64,000 nt of DNA from Tieghemiomyces parasiticus (lineage: Eukaryota; Kickxellomycota; Dimargaritomycetes; Dimargaritales; Dimargaritaceae). The notes below the pieces were generated by a model. It had not been told where the DNA came from, made no database searches, and was given only the letters and a program-made list of their open reading frames with translations. The DNA lies in the NCBI GenBank assembly GCA_027575765.1, contig JANBPT010000004.1, positions 62,001 through 126,000 on the forward strand, read 5' to 3'. The number at the start of each line of letters is the position of its first letter. The first letter of the stretch is position 1. Position numbers and translations under genes: made by a program. Below are positions 45,981 to 56,714 of the stretch, piece after piece.

Positions 45981-47255
45981 TTCGATAAAATTGCGATTTT
46001 TATGTATATGTAACCAAATAATGTTGATAACCATTTGTAACTGGCGTCAACACAGCGTTTTTGATTTCATTTGCGACAACACCCGATCTATCTTATATTA
46101 TCACTGTCTTCCGGGCAGCTAACTTTAGCTGTCGGATTTTGCTACTGGTTTGGTCAATTCTGGTTGGTGAAGAATGCGACCTGTCCGATAATCCCTGTAG
46201 TGTTTTGGTGGTTCCATCAGTTAATGTGATCGTCACCATGACAGGACTTCCAACTTTACCCGTTTATCGGTCACCCCTGTACTTTATATCATGTAGGGCT
46301 GGTTTTTTGTTTCCTAGCGTCCGCGTTCGTCACGTAGTTTCCTGAATTCGCAACCATTACTTACTCCGGGTTGCCTTACGTTTATCGCCTACTAGGTCTT
46401 ACCTCATCGACCCCCATGTGTGCCTCCAAGCTAGATCCCGGCGTCGGACTGATTTTCAACTCCTCAACAACACGCAACCGACCCTTTATTCCAGGATATA
46501 TTTAACGGATATCTGGATGCCTCTGGCGGCTGTTATCTTACTAGAGTCAGCAAGGGTGAATAAGTCATTTGCCCGGGGAAACTTGCGAGTGTGGTTAAAT
46601 ACGCCCATAATACAGCTGAGCAGGTCAGGCGGGTGACTTCTCTGGTTGCTGATTGTAAGCGGTAGGTTATCCGTTTGCCATCTATCATTGCCTTTGCATC
46701 AATAGCTACACCATTATCACGTACCGCCATTTAATGTACTTAAATCGTGCCCGATAGGGTTATCTCCCTGCCTAAAGACCTCGACTGCATTCTACAGTGA
46801 CCAGAGCCAGGCCAACGCTGAAGAGAAAGCGCATTGTCCGGTGAGCAGCCATGCCAACCCTCAACTCTGTGGCAAGGGATAGAGGGGGATAAGTTCCTCC
46901 CCTCGTTCCCGATGCTATTGGTAACGCGTCCAGCTGAGACTGGGCAGGATGTCACCGCCTTGCCTTAAGCAGTGCTACACTAGCCCTAGGCTCTTCCGTA
47001 TGAGGGAGGCACTCACCCTCCCGCTTGCCCCTGCCTCGTTGGCCCATACACGCCGACACCATTCTCGGCTGGAGCATGCGCCTTCTCCCCATTCCCATCG
47101 CCCTTGTCTTACGTCGCCATCGACCTCCTTTGCTCCTTTGCATTCCACCTGGTACCCTCCCTCCTACACTTATCTCACCGTGCGACGACGAGCCTCCATT
47201 GGCCTTCGCCCTCCCTACCCTACCTCGTTGCCGCGGATCGTCCCCTTCGCCCGTC
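45981..47255. other. Region between tRNA-Arg and the complex I gene
   Basis: 1.3 kb. The first 750 bases are more A/T-rich than the surroundings and hold no recognisable gene or LTR pair. From about 46950 the + strand is C/T-rich, the leader of the following gene. A frame open from 47025 runs in phase into the gene's first exon, so a longer N-terminus cannot be excluded. Confidence 0.4.
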
Positions 47256-48454
47256 ATGCTGCTGACCCGTCTAACCAGCCCATCGACCGTCGGCCTTGGT
47301 AAGTGCCGCACTCTTCCGTCGATCTTGCTCTACCTGCCGCCAGCCTCTAACTACCTCCGATTCGACTAACCCCTTGCCGTCCTCTGATCTACACTTCTGG
47401 CGGATACCACGGGTCGCCCAACGTAGCCCGCGGGCCGGCCGCCGCCTTCCTCCACAGTAGCCGGGTACTCCGGGAAGGTAGGTGTCGTTCGATTCCAAAC
47501 GTTGTTCCCAAACCGCCTGGCTTGCAGCGGACGGCGCGGCCAATCCTACCCACCCGCCGCTTAACTTACACCCCGCTTCTCTGTACGGGCTTTCTACCCT
47601 CGCTGTACCCCCCGCTTTTCCTACGCCACCCCCACCAGTACCCGCCACCTACACCTACAACACCACCGAGGCCAATCCCGACCTGCGCACCGGAGACAAG
47701 CGGCTGTACGAATACGGCCGGCATTTAACCAGCCTGCTGCCTAAGTTCATCCAGCAATTCTCGGTGTGGAAGGACGAGCTGACCCTGTACGTGGCGCCCT
47801 CTGCGCTCGAGCCGGTGGCCCACTTTCTGCGCGACCACACCGGGGCCCAGTTCAAACAGCTGACCGAGACGGCGGGCGTGGACTACCCGAACCGCGATCA
47901 GCGCTTCGAGGTGGTTCACCAGTTCCTCAGCCTGCGCTACAACTCCCGGGTGCGCGTCAAGACGTACTGTGACGAGACCACGCCCGTGCCTTCCCTAGCC
48001 TCGCTATACAACAGCGCCATCTGGTTTGAGCGCGAGGCCTACGACATGTATGGCATTATCTTCCTCAACCACCCGGACCTCCGCCGTATTCTAACTGACT
48101 ACGGTTTCGAAGGCCACCCGCTGCGCAAGGACTTCCCGCTCACGGGCTACGTCGAAGTGCGCTACGACGACGAGCGCAAGCGGGTCGTAACGGAGCCTGT
48201 CGAGATGACGCAGGCCTTCCGCAACTTTGACTATAGCTCGGCCTGGGAGCAGACTGGTAAGTATTATAGCACTCCACATGAGACGTTCGTTTGCATCAGG
48301 TGTGCTGAGAGCAGAACCGGTAGCTAACCGGGCTTGGTTGATTGTCCCCCCTGGTATCATTCACTTGCATTACTCTTTTTATCTAACAGGCGCCGGTCGC
48401 GACGCCGCTCCCAATGGCTACGAGCGCGAAAAGAAATCGGCCAAACAGGCATAA
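47256..48454 (+). CDS. NADH:ubiquinone oxidoreductase 30 kDa subunit (NDUFS3/NuoC), mitochondrial
   Basis: Core subunit of the peripheral arm of respiratory complex I, near the quinone-site junction. Preferred model: exons 47256-47298, 47528-48256 and 48390-48454, 278 residues. The first exon encodes MLLTRLTSPSTVGL, a short basic/hydroxylated presequence start. The mature part is very typical: FIQQFSVWKDELTLYV, FEVVHQFLSLRYNSRVRVKT, WFEREAYDMYGI, and the signature NHPDLRRILTDYGFEGHPLR followed by KDFPLTGYVEVRYD. Exon 3 supplies the tail (AGRDAAPNGYEREKKSAKQA). A second acceptor at 47637-47638 is equally in frame and would remove 37 Pro-rich residues, giving 241. The end and the core are certain; the N-terminal splice is not. 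Confidence 0.9.
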
Positions 48455-48761
48455 AGGCGGGATATCCCACCACCAGGCTAAGACCGCATAGTTCAGACGG
48501 GGTCAAGGAGCGCCCGTCTGCCCTTCAAGGGCCGTCGCAGCGTTTAATCGTCCTCAAATATAAAATACATACGCTAGAGGCTTGTGGGCAGGATAGGCAT
48601 TACGCTGTTCCTTGGGTAATACCGTGTATTGGTGCAAGGTAAAATTGAAGAAAGCTACCGCGACCCGTAGATCGGGGACCCGCCAAGCCAGAAAAAAAGA
48701 AAACTAGCCGAATGCTGTAGAACGGAGAGCCCCGTGTTGGGTACGACAGCTGAGCGTGACA
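48455..48761. other. Convergent intergenic region
   Basis: 307 bases between the 3' ends of the complex I subunit gene and VMS1. No gene seen. Confidence 0.5.
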
Positions 48762-50750
48762 CTACTCCCCGCAGCTTTGACGCAGGCGTCGCTCAGCAGC
48801 CTCGGCCCGTAGTTCCCGGTCGGACTTGACACGCTGTTCCGTGGGTGCGACTTCGGCAAGGTAGGAAGGCAAGGTACCGAGGACCCCCCAGCCGACGGTG
48901 GAGGGGCCCGGGCGGAACGCAGTGGTCGTTTGGCTGGCGATCGTTCGCGGTTTCCGTGGGCGGCTCCGAGAGGCTACTGGCGGTGGGATGGGCGCGGCCA
49001 CCGCCGGCCGTATCGTGGTAGTCGGTAGGGCCGGGGCAGTCATGGGCGCAGCACTGGGGAGCACAGGCGGGGCCCGGATGGTGACCGGGTGTGGAGGGGC
49101 GACGAGAGGTGCACTAGGCAGCGGACCGGCGAAGGCACGGGCGGGGGCACGCGGGGGTTCGGCGCGGGTTAAGACCGACGGAGGGTTTGTAGGTGGCACG
49201 GAGGGCGGCTGATATTCAAGGACGGCAGGCACTGCAGTGGTGTCCCAAGGCCACTGGCCGGGCCGGCGCTGGCGGAACTGGACAAAAGCTACGCGGGTGG
49301 CGTCGTCCGGACAGACGTTGTAGGCCTGCACGCTCCCGGCCGGGCCAGTCAGTGTAGGGTCGGCGCCCTCCCGGAGCAGCAGGGTAACCCATGCGGGCGA
49401 TCCACGGGCCGCGGCGGCGTGTAGGAGAGTAGGGTCAGGGCCGACGCTGAGGGCGTCGTTGAGGTTGACGGCGCGGCGGCGCACGTAGGACAGGAAAGTA
49501 GTCTCGCGGTCGGCGGCTAGGAGGGCGAGTAAATGGCGGCTACGGGCGGGCGAGAGGCGGAAGCCCGGAGACACGTCCACAGGGGTATCGTCCCGCGCCG
49601 GGCGGGCCGGGGTGGTCTCGACCGGGGTGATGTTGAGCCGGCGTAGTGCGGTTGCAGCGTCCTCCCCGCCGGCCCGGTGCCGCACAGCGGTGAGCCGGGC
49701 GTACACCCGCTCCACCGCCTCCAGGGTGGGCCGGGCCGTGGCGAAGGGGACCGAATGAACGTTGGCGGTAAAATCGAAGAGGTCCGGATCGGCCAGGTAG
49801 GTCCGCCGCTCGGAGCGCGGGACGGCTGCGAAGATGTGGCTACTGTGGGCCACCCATGGCCGCCAGCGCCGCTCCAGGATGTCCCGCACCTCCCGCTCGA
49901 GGGCCGCCTGGTTGTGCCGACGTAGAGATGCCCCGGCTGAATGGGCGGCACCCTTGGCACGGTCATTCTTACTCTGAGCGCCCCCTTGCTTGCGCCGAGT
50001 CGTATAGCGCTGGATCGTCTTGTGGTGGCGCATGGTGCCAGTATGATTATCAAACACGGCCCCGGCGAACCGCCCGCCGCTGATGAGCACCACGGTCCAC
50101 CAGCGGTGGTGCCACGCCGACGCGCCCGCTCGGGCTTCAACGTCGTCCCCTTGGGCGGGCGAGGGTAGCGGTGGGAGGTTGGCAGGCCGTTGAAGTGCGG
50201 CTAGTATGGCCAGGGGACCCTCCGTTGCCGGGTCGAGCGGGTCCGCCGGGTAGCCGACGGGCTTTGGGTCGGCGGTCCGAGAGTAGTGGCCCCGCCGGCG
50301 GTTGCCGAAGAGGGCTTGGTAAATCCCCAATCGGTCCCCGTGGTGAATAGGCGGCACTTCGGCCGTGGCCGTCAACCAGAGCAGTGGTTCGGTGCCTGGG
50401 TCCGGAGTAGCTTCCGAATGCAGCGATGAGACCGAGCCACTAGACGTATCAGACTCGGTGCCGTCTGATGGCTCGGACCTGGTGCCGTCGGTATCACTCG
50501 CGGAGCTGAGCCGGATGTCACCGTGGACCCGGGTCCGTAAGCGGTGCACATGCAGGTCCGAGCGCAGGTGAGCGCGTTTCTGTTCGGCGGTGCGGAAGGC
50601 CATACCGCGACAGGTTGGACAAACACGGTCGATCTCGGCACGGGGAATGAGGGCTGAAGGGCCCTCCGGTGGCTGCTCCTCCGGCCGGGGCGTAGTCGAG
50701 GCGAGGATCTCGAGCACGGCGGGCGACAGGGCGAAGACGGACAGCGACAT
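48762..50750 (-). CDS. VMS1: Vms1/ANKZF1-type peptidyl-tRNA endonuclease of ribosome quality control
   Basis: Vms1 cleaves tRNA from peptides stalled on 60S subunits and recruits Cdc48, protecting mitochondria. 662 residues from MSLSVFALSPAVLEI; the frame is open 64 codons further upstream, but that part is Pro/Leu-rich leader. A zinc finger lies near 44-67 (CPTC, then HLRSDLH), followed by an acidic Ser-rich linker. The VLRF1 catalytic domain (about 120-290) has WWTVVLISGGRFAGAVFD and the RRKQGGAQSKND loop with Gln259, the position of the catalytic glutamine in yeast Vms1. Then come a basic coiled region, an ankyrin repeat (LLHAAAARGSPAWVTLLLREG), a long Pro-rich linker, and the C-terminal Cdc48-binding VIM helix (ELRAEAAERRLRQ). 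All family modules are present in the usual order. Confidence 0.93.
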   Translation of the reverse strand: MSLSVFALSPAVLEILASTTPRPEEQPPEGPSALIPRAEIDRVCPTCRGMAFRTAEQKRAHLRSDLHVHRLRTRVHGDIRLSSASDTDGTRSEPSDGTESDTSSGSVSSLHSEATPDPGTEPLLWLTATAEVPPIHHGDRLGIYQALFGNRRRGHYSRTADPKPVGYPADPLDPATEGPLAILAALQRPANLPPLPSPAQGDDVEARAGASAWHHRWWTVVLISGGRFAGAVFDNHTGTMRHHKTIQRYTTRRKQGGAQSKNDRAKGAAHSAGASLRRHNQAALEREVRDILERRWRPWVAHSSHIFAAVPRSERRTYLADPDLFDFTANVHSVPFATARPTLEAVERVYARLTAVRHRAGGEDAATALRRLNITPVETTPARPARDDTPVDVSPGFRLSPARSRHLLALLAADRETTFLSYVRRRAVNLNDALSVGPDPTLLHAAAARGSPAWVTLLLREGADPTLTGPAGSVQAYNVCPDDATRVAFVQFRQRRPGQWPWDTTAVPAVLEYQPPSVPPTNPPSVLTRAEPPRAPARAFAGPLPSAPLVAPPHPVTIRAPPVLPSAAPMTAPALPTTTIRPAVAAPIPPPVASRSRPRKPRTIASQTTTAFRPGPSTVGWGVLGTLPSYLAEVAPTEQRVKSDRELRAEAAERRLRQSCGE

Positions 50751-51282
50751 GGAGGCGGTAGACAGGTGGCGGAGGGCAGGTACAATGCAGCAGGACGACG
50801 GCATGGACCGAGGCGGAAGGAGAGAGTAGGGAGATGCCACAATCGGTGGATAGAGGGTGGGGATAGAGTTGGATGCAGCCTGGGTGACATGGAGGAAGAG
50901 CAGGAGGGGGGGGGGGTTTACTGAGTCGGGAAGGTAGATCACTGTAGGCTTCGAGCGGTGGACACGGGTACAACTCTATGGTCGGAGTAGGATGACCACT
51001 CTCCCCTCCTCCTCCTTCCCCGACCGTCGTACTTGATCATTGACAATGTGGAAAATAGGACTTTTAACTTCTGTGTGGAGGGAGGCGTCGACAGCTGGGG
51101 CCTGCTAACAATCGAGTCGGTAAAATGGATTTATGTATCAAAACAGGCACACATACACACACAAGTAATCCAGCGGATAGCCACATACCCACTTCAATTT
51201 GGACTGGTCGGCGACATAGCGTGGCGATAGGGGCGGGATGGATCAAGGGAACAGTGTCATGACGGCGGCACTTGGGGGCCCT
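50751..51282. other. Region between VMS1 start and TIM13 end
   Basis: About 530 bases: upstream leader of VMS1 (C/T-rich on the minus strand, with a G run near 50907-50917 on the plus strand) and the 3' flank of TIM13. Both genes run on the minus strand. No further gene seen. Confidence 0.45.
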
Positions 51283-51834
51283 CTATTGCTCAGATTGGAC
51301 CCGTTGGAGATAGGCCTGCGAAATGTGGCCCCAGGCTTCCAAATACTTGTGCACACACTGGGTGATGCAAGTCTGAAGGGGTCGGCGAGGTATAGGGAGC
51401 AAAACGATCAGAGGGTATTAGACAATCACGGTGACCAGACCGAAGAGCCGTAGACAGGCCTCCCCCCCCGGCACGGTTGGTGTGGAGCTAGAAGGACCCA
51501 GGGGTACGAAGTACGGCTGTGCAGGGCTGGTGGGCGCACTTACTGACTCGCTGCTGGACATGGAGGTGCTAGGCGAGGTAACGCAACCCTTGAAGCATAG
51601 GGTGTTGGCCCGCTGGGTATGAAGAAGCAGGAGTCGAGGCGGGTGAGTGGATAGATTAGTTACCTAATGCTGGCTGATCTGCCTGCAAAGGGGAGGGGGA
51701 GGACACGGGGTGGCATCCAACCCCCTTAAGAGCGATCCGCGAAAGTACTCTACCTGGATAATGTCGCGGGCGTTGCTCAAGGCGACCTCCTGGCGGATCC
51801 GCTCCTTGATTTCGGCAGAGTCGGGAGCGCTCAT
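51283..51834 (-). CDS. TIM13: Mitochondrial intermembrane-space chaperone Tim13 (small TIM), three exons
   Basis: Small TIM that, with Tim8, escorts membrane-protein precursors across the intermembrane space to the TIM22/TIM23 machinery. Exons 51834-51754, 51612-51544 and 51372-51283; introns of 141 and 171 nt (donors GTAGAG and GTAAGT); 79 residues, the usual size. The spliced protein starts MSAPDSAEIKERIRQEVALS, continues NARDIIQ/RANTLCFKGCVTSP, then STSMSSSES/TCITQCVHKYLEAW and ends LQRVQSEQ. The twin CX3C motifs (CFKGC and CITQC) are spaced as in the family, and the SSSE stretch between them is characteristic of Tim13. Each exon is under 100 nt, so no single reading frame reveals the gene. 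It diverges from NudC, 534 bases away. Confidence 0.92.
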
Positions 51835-52368
51835 GTCTATTGTGGTGTGAGTAGAGTGGGTCTAGGTTACGGGCGGAAAAGGGCGGCTTGGTCTATAGGA
51901 CGCTGGACAATGGGCAGGGGATAATGGAGGATACAAGCTAACGCAACGCGCCAAGGGACAAGGAAGCAATTGGCGGCAGCTTGGGAACAATCGTGTGATC
52001 TGCACCAGGAGGGCACCGTGGCTAGGCCAAGGGGAGCGCCGCAACTGCCTGCCTAGCCGCCCTCGGCCATTACATTTCCTAGGGGGGGTGAATGTCCTGG
52101 GCAACTCAGGCTGAGGGTGCTGGATTGCGCCGCTGCCTCCCCTTCTGACCTCTGTCTCCCCTCTGCTCTCTGGCGACATGCGAAGAATATCACTCCGGAT
52201 CATCGAACGGTTACGTGATCCCTCCCTCCCCTCACCCTAGCTCACAGCCGCCCATTTGTCACAGTTCCTTCTACCAGATAAGCACCCTCTGTTGTTTAAC
52301 CTTTCCCCATACCGCCTCGCTTAACCCCCACGGTCTACCTTGGAACCGCCCATCTGAAGCCAAGAATC
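51835..52368. other. Divergent promoter region of TIM13 and NudC
   Basis: 534 bases between two start codons pointing apart; no TATA box recognised. The part next to NudC (from about 52210) is C/T-rich. No gene seen. Confidence 0.5.
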
Positions 52369-52953
52369 ATGTCCGATACGTTGACCCCTGCCGAAGTTGA
52401 GGCGCAAAAGTATGCGAAGCGTGAGGCCGAGGCGCGCGAGCAGGCCAAGCTGCCATACCAGTGGCACCAAACCCTGGCCGAGGTAGACGTGACGCTGCCA
52501 GTACCGGCAGGAACCCGAGGTCGTGACGTGGAGGTGGTCATTCGGAAGCAGCGATTGCGAGTGGCGCTGCGGAAGCCCGCGGCAGACGACGAGCCGCTGT
52601 TGGAGGGTGAACTCTTTGCGGCGGTCAAGCCGGACGATTGCACTTGGAGCATCGAAGACCGATGCACGCTGCGGGTGCACCTGGAGAAGCAGAACGATAT
52701 GCAGTGGTGGCCACACGTCGTGACGCACCACCCACCCATCGATGTGACATTGATTGAGCCCGAAAAGTCCAAGCTGTCGGACCTGGACGGTGAGACGCGC
52801 GGTATGGTCGAGAAGATGCTATTTGAGCAGCGGCAGAAAGGTCAGAGCCAGGACCAGCCCGCCAGCGACGCTACCCGTAAACGCGAGGCCCTCGAAGCGT
52901 TCAAGCGCCAGCACCCAGAGATGGATTTCAGCCAAGCCAAGGTGGATATGTAA
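52369..52953 (+). CDS. nudC: Nuclear movement protein NudC (CS domain)
   Basis: Hsp90 co-chaperone-like protein that stabilises dynein regulators (LIS1/NudF) and supports nuclear migration in hyphae. 194 residues, one exon. N-terminal charged helix (EAQKYAKREAEAREQAKL), then the p23-like CS domain starting YQWHQTLAEVDVTLPVPAGT, with VVIRKQRLRVAL, ELFAAVKPDDCTWSIED and VHLEKQNDMQWWPHV. The conserved C-terminal segment has KLSDLDGETRGMVEKMLFEQ, and the end is QHPEMDFSQAKVDM. All are family hallmarks, and the length fits fungal NudC. Confidence 0.96.
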   Translation: MSDTLTPAEVEAQKYAKREAEAREQAKLPYQWHQTLAEVDVTLPVPAGTRGRDVEVVIRKQRLRVALRKPAADDEPLLEGELFAAVKPDDCTWSIEDRCTLRVHLEKQNDMQWWPHVVTHHPPIDVTLIEPEKSKLSDLDGETRGMVEKMLFEQRQKGQSQDQPASDATRKREALEAFKRQHPEMDFSQAKVDM

Positions 52954-55900
52954 CCGGAAGGTGGAGGACTGTAAGTCGGCCGTTGCTGGTTGTACTAGTA
53001 GAGTGGATGGACGAATTACGAGCTGGGAGCGATGTAGCGGCCAGCCGCAAGGTTTTTCAATGCGAAGGTCGCCCACACCGCTTGACCGTCGGGGCCGGCG
53101 AAGACCACGGCCGCTGGCCACCGGGCCGAGCAGAAGGAGGAGGATGGGCCGCCTGTGTGGCGACTGCGACCGCAACGTCTCTCCCCGACTGACCTGTGCT
53201 TTTGAGCCTTGACGGTTGGATACAGCCCTTCGCTGCCGCTTCATGGGCGGTGCCGCCTCTACGGTTTCATTCCCCGGCTTCAACCGGCCATTGCACGCTA
53301 TACCGTTGAGAATCGAATAAAGCAGTGGGGAAGGGGTTATATTTCCGTACCGTACGGCCTCGGCTGTCCCACTCTTCGGCTTTCGACCCTATTGTCACCG
53401 ATAACCGCGTCAGTCCGGGACCTAAAAGCAGTCCGTGGTGAACCGCCCTTGGGGGCCTCCCCCCCTCTAGTGATGGGTGGCCCAGACCCTTTTCTGCAAG
53501 GAAGTGGACCTACCGCCCGAGACGGGCAGTTAGTGAGATATTCTCCACATGGAAGATGGGAGGGGGCGGGCCAAGAATCATGGCGACGGTGGACAGCAGC
53601 GTTAGCAGTCCCATAACAGCCACCTCAGAAGGGAAGAAATAAATGGGGGGGGTGGGACTGGCCCACGGCAGTCTGCTCCACCCTCCTTCAATATCAATCT
53701 TCCAGATCTCCACCTCCTGATCTGTTGGACCATTTTCCTTCTGAGCACGCCATCTCCAGCCAATCAAGGCCCACGTGTCAACTGCACCAGCCGTACGTCT
53801 GGCCGAGCCGTCAGGTTCGTGCGACAAGCAACGGGAGCGTGTGACACCCACCACTACCGCGATGGACACCTGGGACAAGGCTAAAGAAAGAAGTAGTCAC
53901 CACCGCAAAAAGACATCACGGTCCTAAACGGCCGTCACATGGACCCTGAGACCACAGGCCAGGCGACCGAGAGTCCAACAGTCTGCGCACCTGTCACGCC
54001 AGGGACACCGCGATAAGGAGAGATAAGACCCTCACCCGATGCAGTGGACATTTCCGCCCCCGCTCCTCTCGCCGTCATATCTGCCCATAACTGCGCAGCC
54101 TCGGCGTCCCGGCCGAGTGCCGCCTGACCCTCAGCCTCCAGGCCCCCCGCCGTTCGGTCGTACCAAGGCGGCACTGGCTTCTCCCGCACCCACCAAGCCA
54201 GGCCGAACCCACCGACTCGCCTACGTCAACGCGGCGCTCGTCAGGCGTGGTGGGCCCGGCGAACGGGTGGTCCGCAGCAGAACTGCGAGCGCAGCCCGGA
54301 GGGGTGGCAGGCTGGCGACCCCCTCCCCTTGCTGGGCGAGTACTGTGACTTTCGAATAATAACAATACCAGGCGTAAATTTGCGGCCACCTTAAGGGGAA
54401 ATCCAAGATCGGAGAGAACCGGCCCACGTCGACGTTGGTTGGTTACGCATATCGCCCCTCCAGAAGAAGGGATCACCCTGACACGCATCATACAGTGCTT
54501 ATCGGTCGCCATCAGCTAATGGAACGTGGGTGGGAAATAACGATAGAAAAATAGGGGGGGATAGAACAGGGGCAGATGGGGGTGGGGGAAGCCGATGAGG
54601 GTGACTGGGGGATGGAATAGACCGAGCGAGGGGGGGGGGCAGAGAGACGCCGGCATTGCGAGCACGCAGTCTACGAGCTGGTGGTAACAGTTGCGGCTGT
54701 GCACCACGGCCCGGGGCCAGCGGGCACTCCGCCTCCGCCCAGGCACTACCCAGTCCACTGGCACAACCAGGCTCGAAACAACCCTCCCCTCCGCATGAAA
54801 GGCTACGGCTCCACAACTTAACGGCCCCCTGGTAGATGTGGGGCGACGAAGGTTGGGGAGGGAGGGTGGCGCGGACGATGCCGTTTTCCCCACCCCTCGT
54901 CCGCCAGATAATATAATTTGATAAGATGGAATAATGGAAGGATTGGGCGGCCAGCCAGTGACGCGGTGCATCACAATAAAAAAATAAAAAAAGACGACAG
55001 GGGACGGCTGACCTGGTGCGCACAATCGGCAGCCGGCCGCCGCTGCTGGGGCGGCCAGTCGGCACACGGGATGGCTCCCTCGTGAACCTCTGTGTAAGCC
55101 AGGCCACCCGCCCCAACCCAGGTCGTCCCAGGCTAAATGCGGGCCCCGAGGAGGACAAGGCCACCTCAGGAGGGCGGGTCGCAGACAGCAGCGACCAGGC
55201 GATGGGGTCTATGCTCTGCTTACCGGACGGGTCCCCGGCGTATCCGACCAGGAGCACAGCCCCGCCAGTCACAGCCGCCCACTCATGTCCCTCGGATGGT
55301 TATTTTGGCCAAGTCTCGGCCAGTGGGGGGAGATGGCCGGCCGCGTATATGGGGGATGGGGGAAGCCGGAAATAGTCCAGCGGACGGGAGGATCGCCGCC
55401 GTCTTGAGCAAAGAGAGCGAAAAGGAGAGAGAGAAAGGGGCGGTGCCCCTGGACCTGCCACGGCCGGCCAGCGCGCGTCAGCCGCAGTCCTTATCAGTCC
55501 CATCAGCCAGCCCACTCTGTGACTGGTACGCCGGGACATTCAACGACACTACCCGTCAGGACCGGACCAGGCGGCGTCAAGTGGAAGAAGATTGAGAAAT
55601 GGGGTGACGCAGTCCCGGATCCAAACTAGGGAAGTGCGGGGGAGGCTGGGGAGGGCGAGGGACGATCATCGTCCATCCTTAAAGCGGTAACATGGACCAT
55701 CCAACCCGAATTTAACGCTGGTTGATTAGAGCTTCATGGACTCTCCCATACGGCCGAGCAGTCTAGCGTCTGAATATTTTTTTGTGATGGATGGCCAAAG
55801 AAGGACCCGGCGGCATCATTTTGAACGCCCCCTCCCCGCTCGTCCTCCCTGGAAAAAACTTTTTTTTTAGTCAGTTACAACCGGGACCGGGCCGTACAAT

Positions 55901-56706
55901 GGTCAGGCGGCCGTGGAAGCTGACGGGGGGTCTTGTGCCGCGGTGGCGGACCACCACTACCACCAGCGGCTCAAGCGAATCTCATAGCGCATACGTTGAC
56001 CTGCCGTGCTGTATTCGCCTCGCCTTCCAGCGGTAAGGTTCCACTCTGCTTTGGCTGTGGTGGTACCTGTCCCAGCCTGGCGTGTCGCGGTCACTTCTCC
56101 CCTCTTTGCTCCTGCGATATTGACGAGGACACAAGTCACGTAATGCTGCCGACTGGCGATTGGTCGAGCACGTCACCACACTGCCATCTCCCCATCTATC
56201 CAACCGCTCCCCGTACACACACACGCATGTGCTGCGAGAAAAGGTTTAATGTCCGCCCACATCCCGTCTCTGTTTGACCCCAACCGACGGGCACATCCTT
56301 GCTCGATAGGAAAAAAAAAAAAAGATGGCATACTGCATACAAGGAAAAAAAAATTATATATTATTGGTGCTGTGTATCCGCTGCGGGGGGGGGCAAAAAA
56401 TCGAGGGGGTGCCATTCATTGTGACGGCGATAATAGGGTTAGTGTGTAAGAAGAATCCCCCCTTCTCCCCTCATTCCCAGTCGATTCCCATCCAGTCCTT
56501 CTAAATTTCAGGTTCCCCATTACCTGGGGCCTAAGGCTAGTGGCGTGAGGAAAGTTTGGACTACTTTTATTTTTATTTTTTCATGCAGGCAAGCAGACCA
56601 TTCCCCCATTTCTATCCTTCCAATGGGGGGACCCCTTCTTTATTGTTTGGCCACCCCGCTTTCATCTCCTCGCACACCCTCCCCGTTTACATCTGTATAA
56701 TGTCGC
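52954..56706. other. 3.7-kb region without a recognised gene
   Basis: GC-rich and open in several frames at once on both strands (for example 54499-55272 minus and 55137-55595 plus), which reflects base composition more than coding. Most long frames are Pro/Arg/Ser-rich and match nothing I know. Minus-strand sequence at 54530-54660 is strongly C/T-rich, like the leaders of real genes here, so a minus-strand gene reading toward 53900 is possible; see the separate exon entry. Homopolymer A and G runs cluster near 56320-56410. Confidence 0.35.
54030..54228 (-). other. Possible coding exon of an unrecognised minus-strand gene
   Basis: One minus-strand frame reads GFGLAWWVREKPVPPWYDRT and continues with an Ala/Glu/Gln-rich helix-like stretch (EAEGQAALGRDAEAAQLWAD) up to STAS next to a GTGAGG donor near 54035. 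An acceptor-like GTTGACGTAG lies near 54225. The residue mix is more protein-like than other frames here, but I recognise no family, I cannot place the flanking exons, and the region's GC content produces many open frames. Confidence 0.22.
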
Positions 56707-56714
56707 TATATAAG
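56707..56714 (+). promoter_or_regulatory. Probable TATA box of the DUF3020 gene
   Basis: TATATAAG followed by about 1.3 kb of C/T-rich sequence reaching the ATG at 58037, the same layout as the two oxidase genes. A weaker TATA-like GATAATATAAAG lies near 57874, much closer to the ATG, so two start regions are possible. Confidence 0.42.

Noticed and set aside
46022..46950. Possible LTR (TGTTG start) just upstream of tRNA-Arg, a typical insertion site
   Set aside because: No matching CAACA-type end with a target duplication and no second copy was found, so the TGTTG alone is not evidence.
54499..55272. 257-codon minus-strand frame
   Set aside because: Pro/Ser/Arg-rich throughout, with several overlapping frames also open. 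Composition explains it, and no motif is seen.
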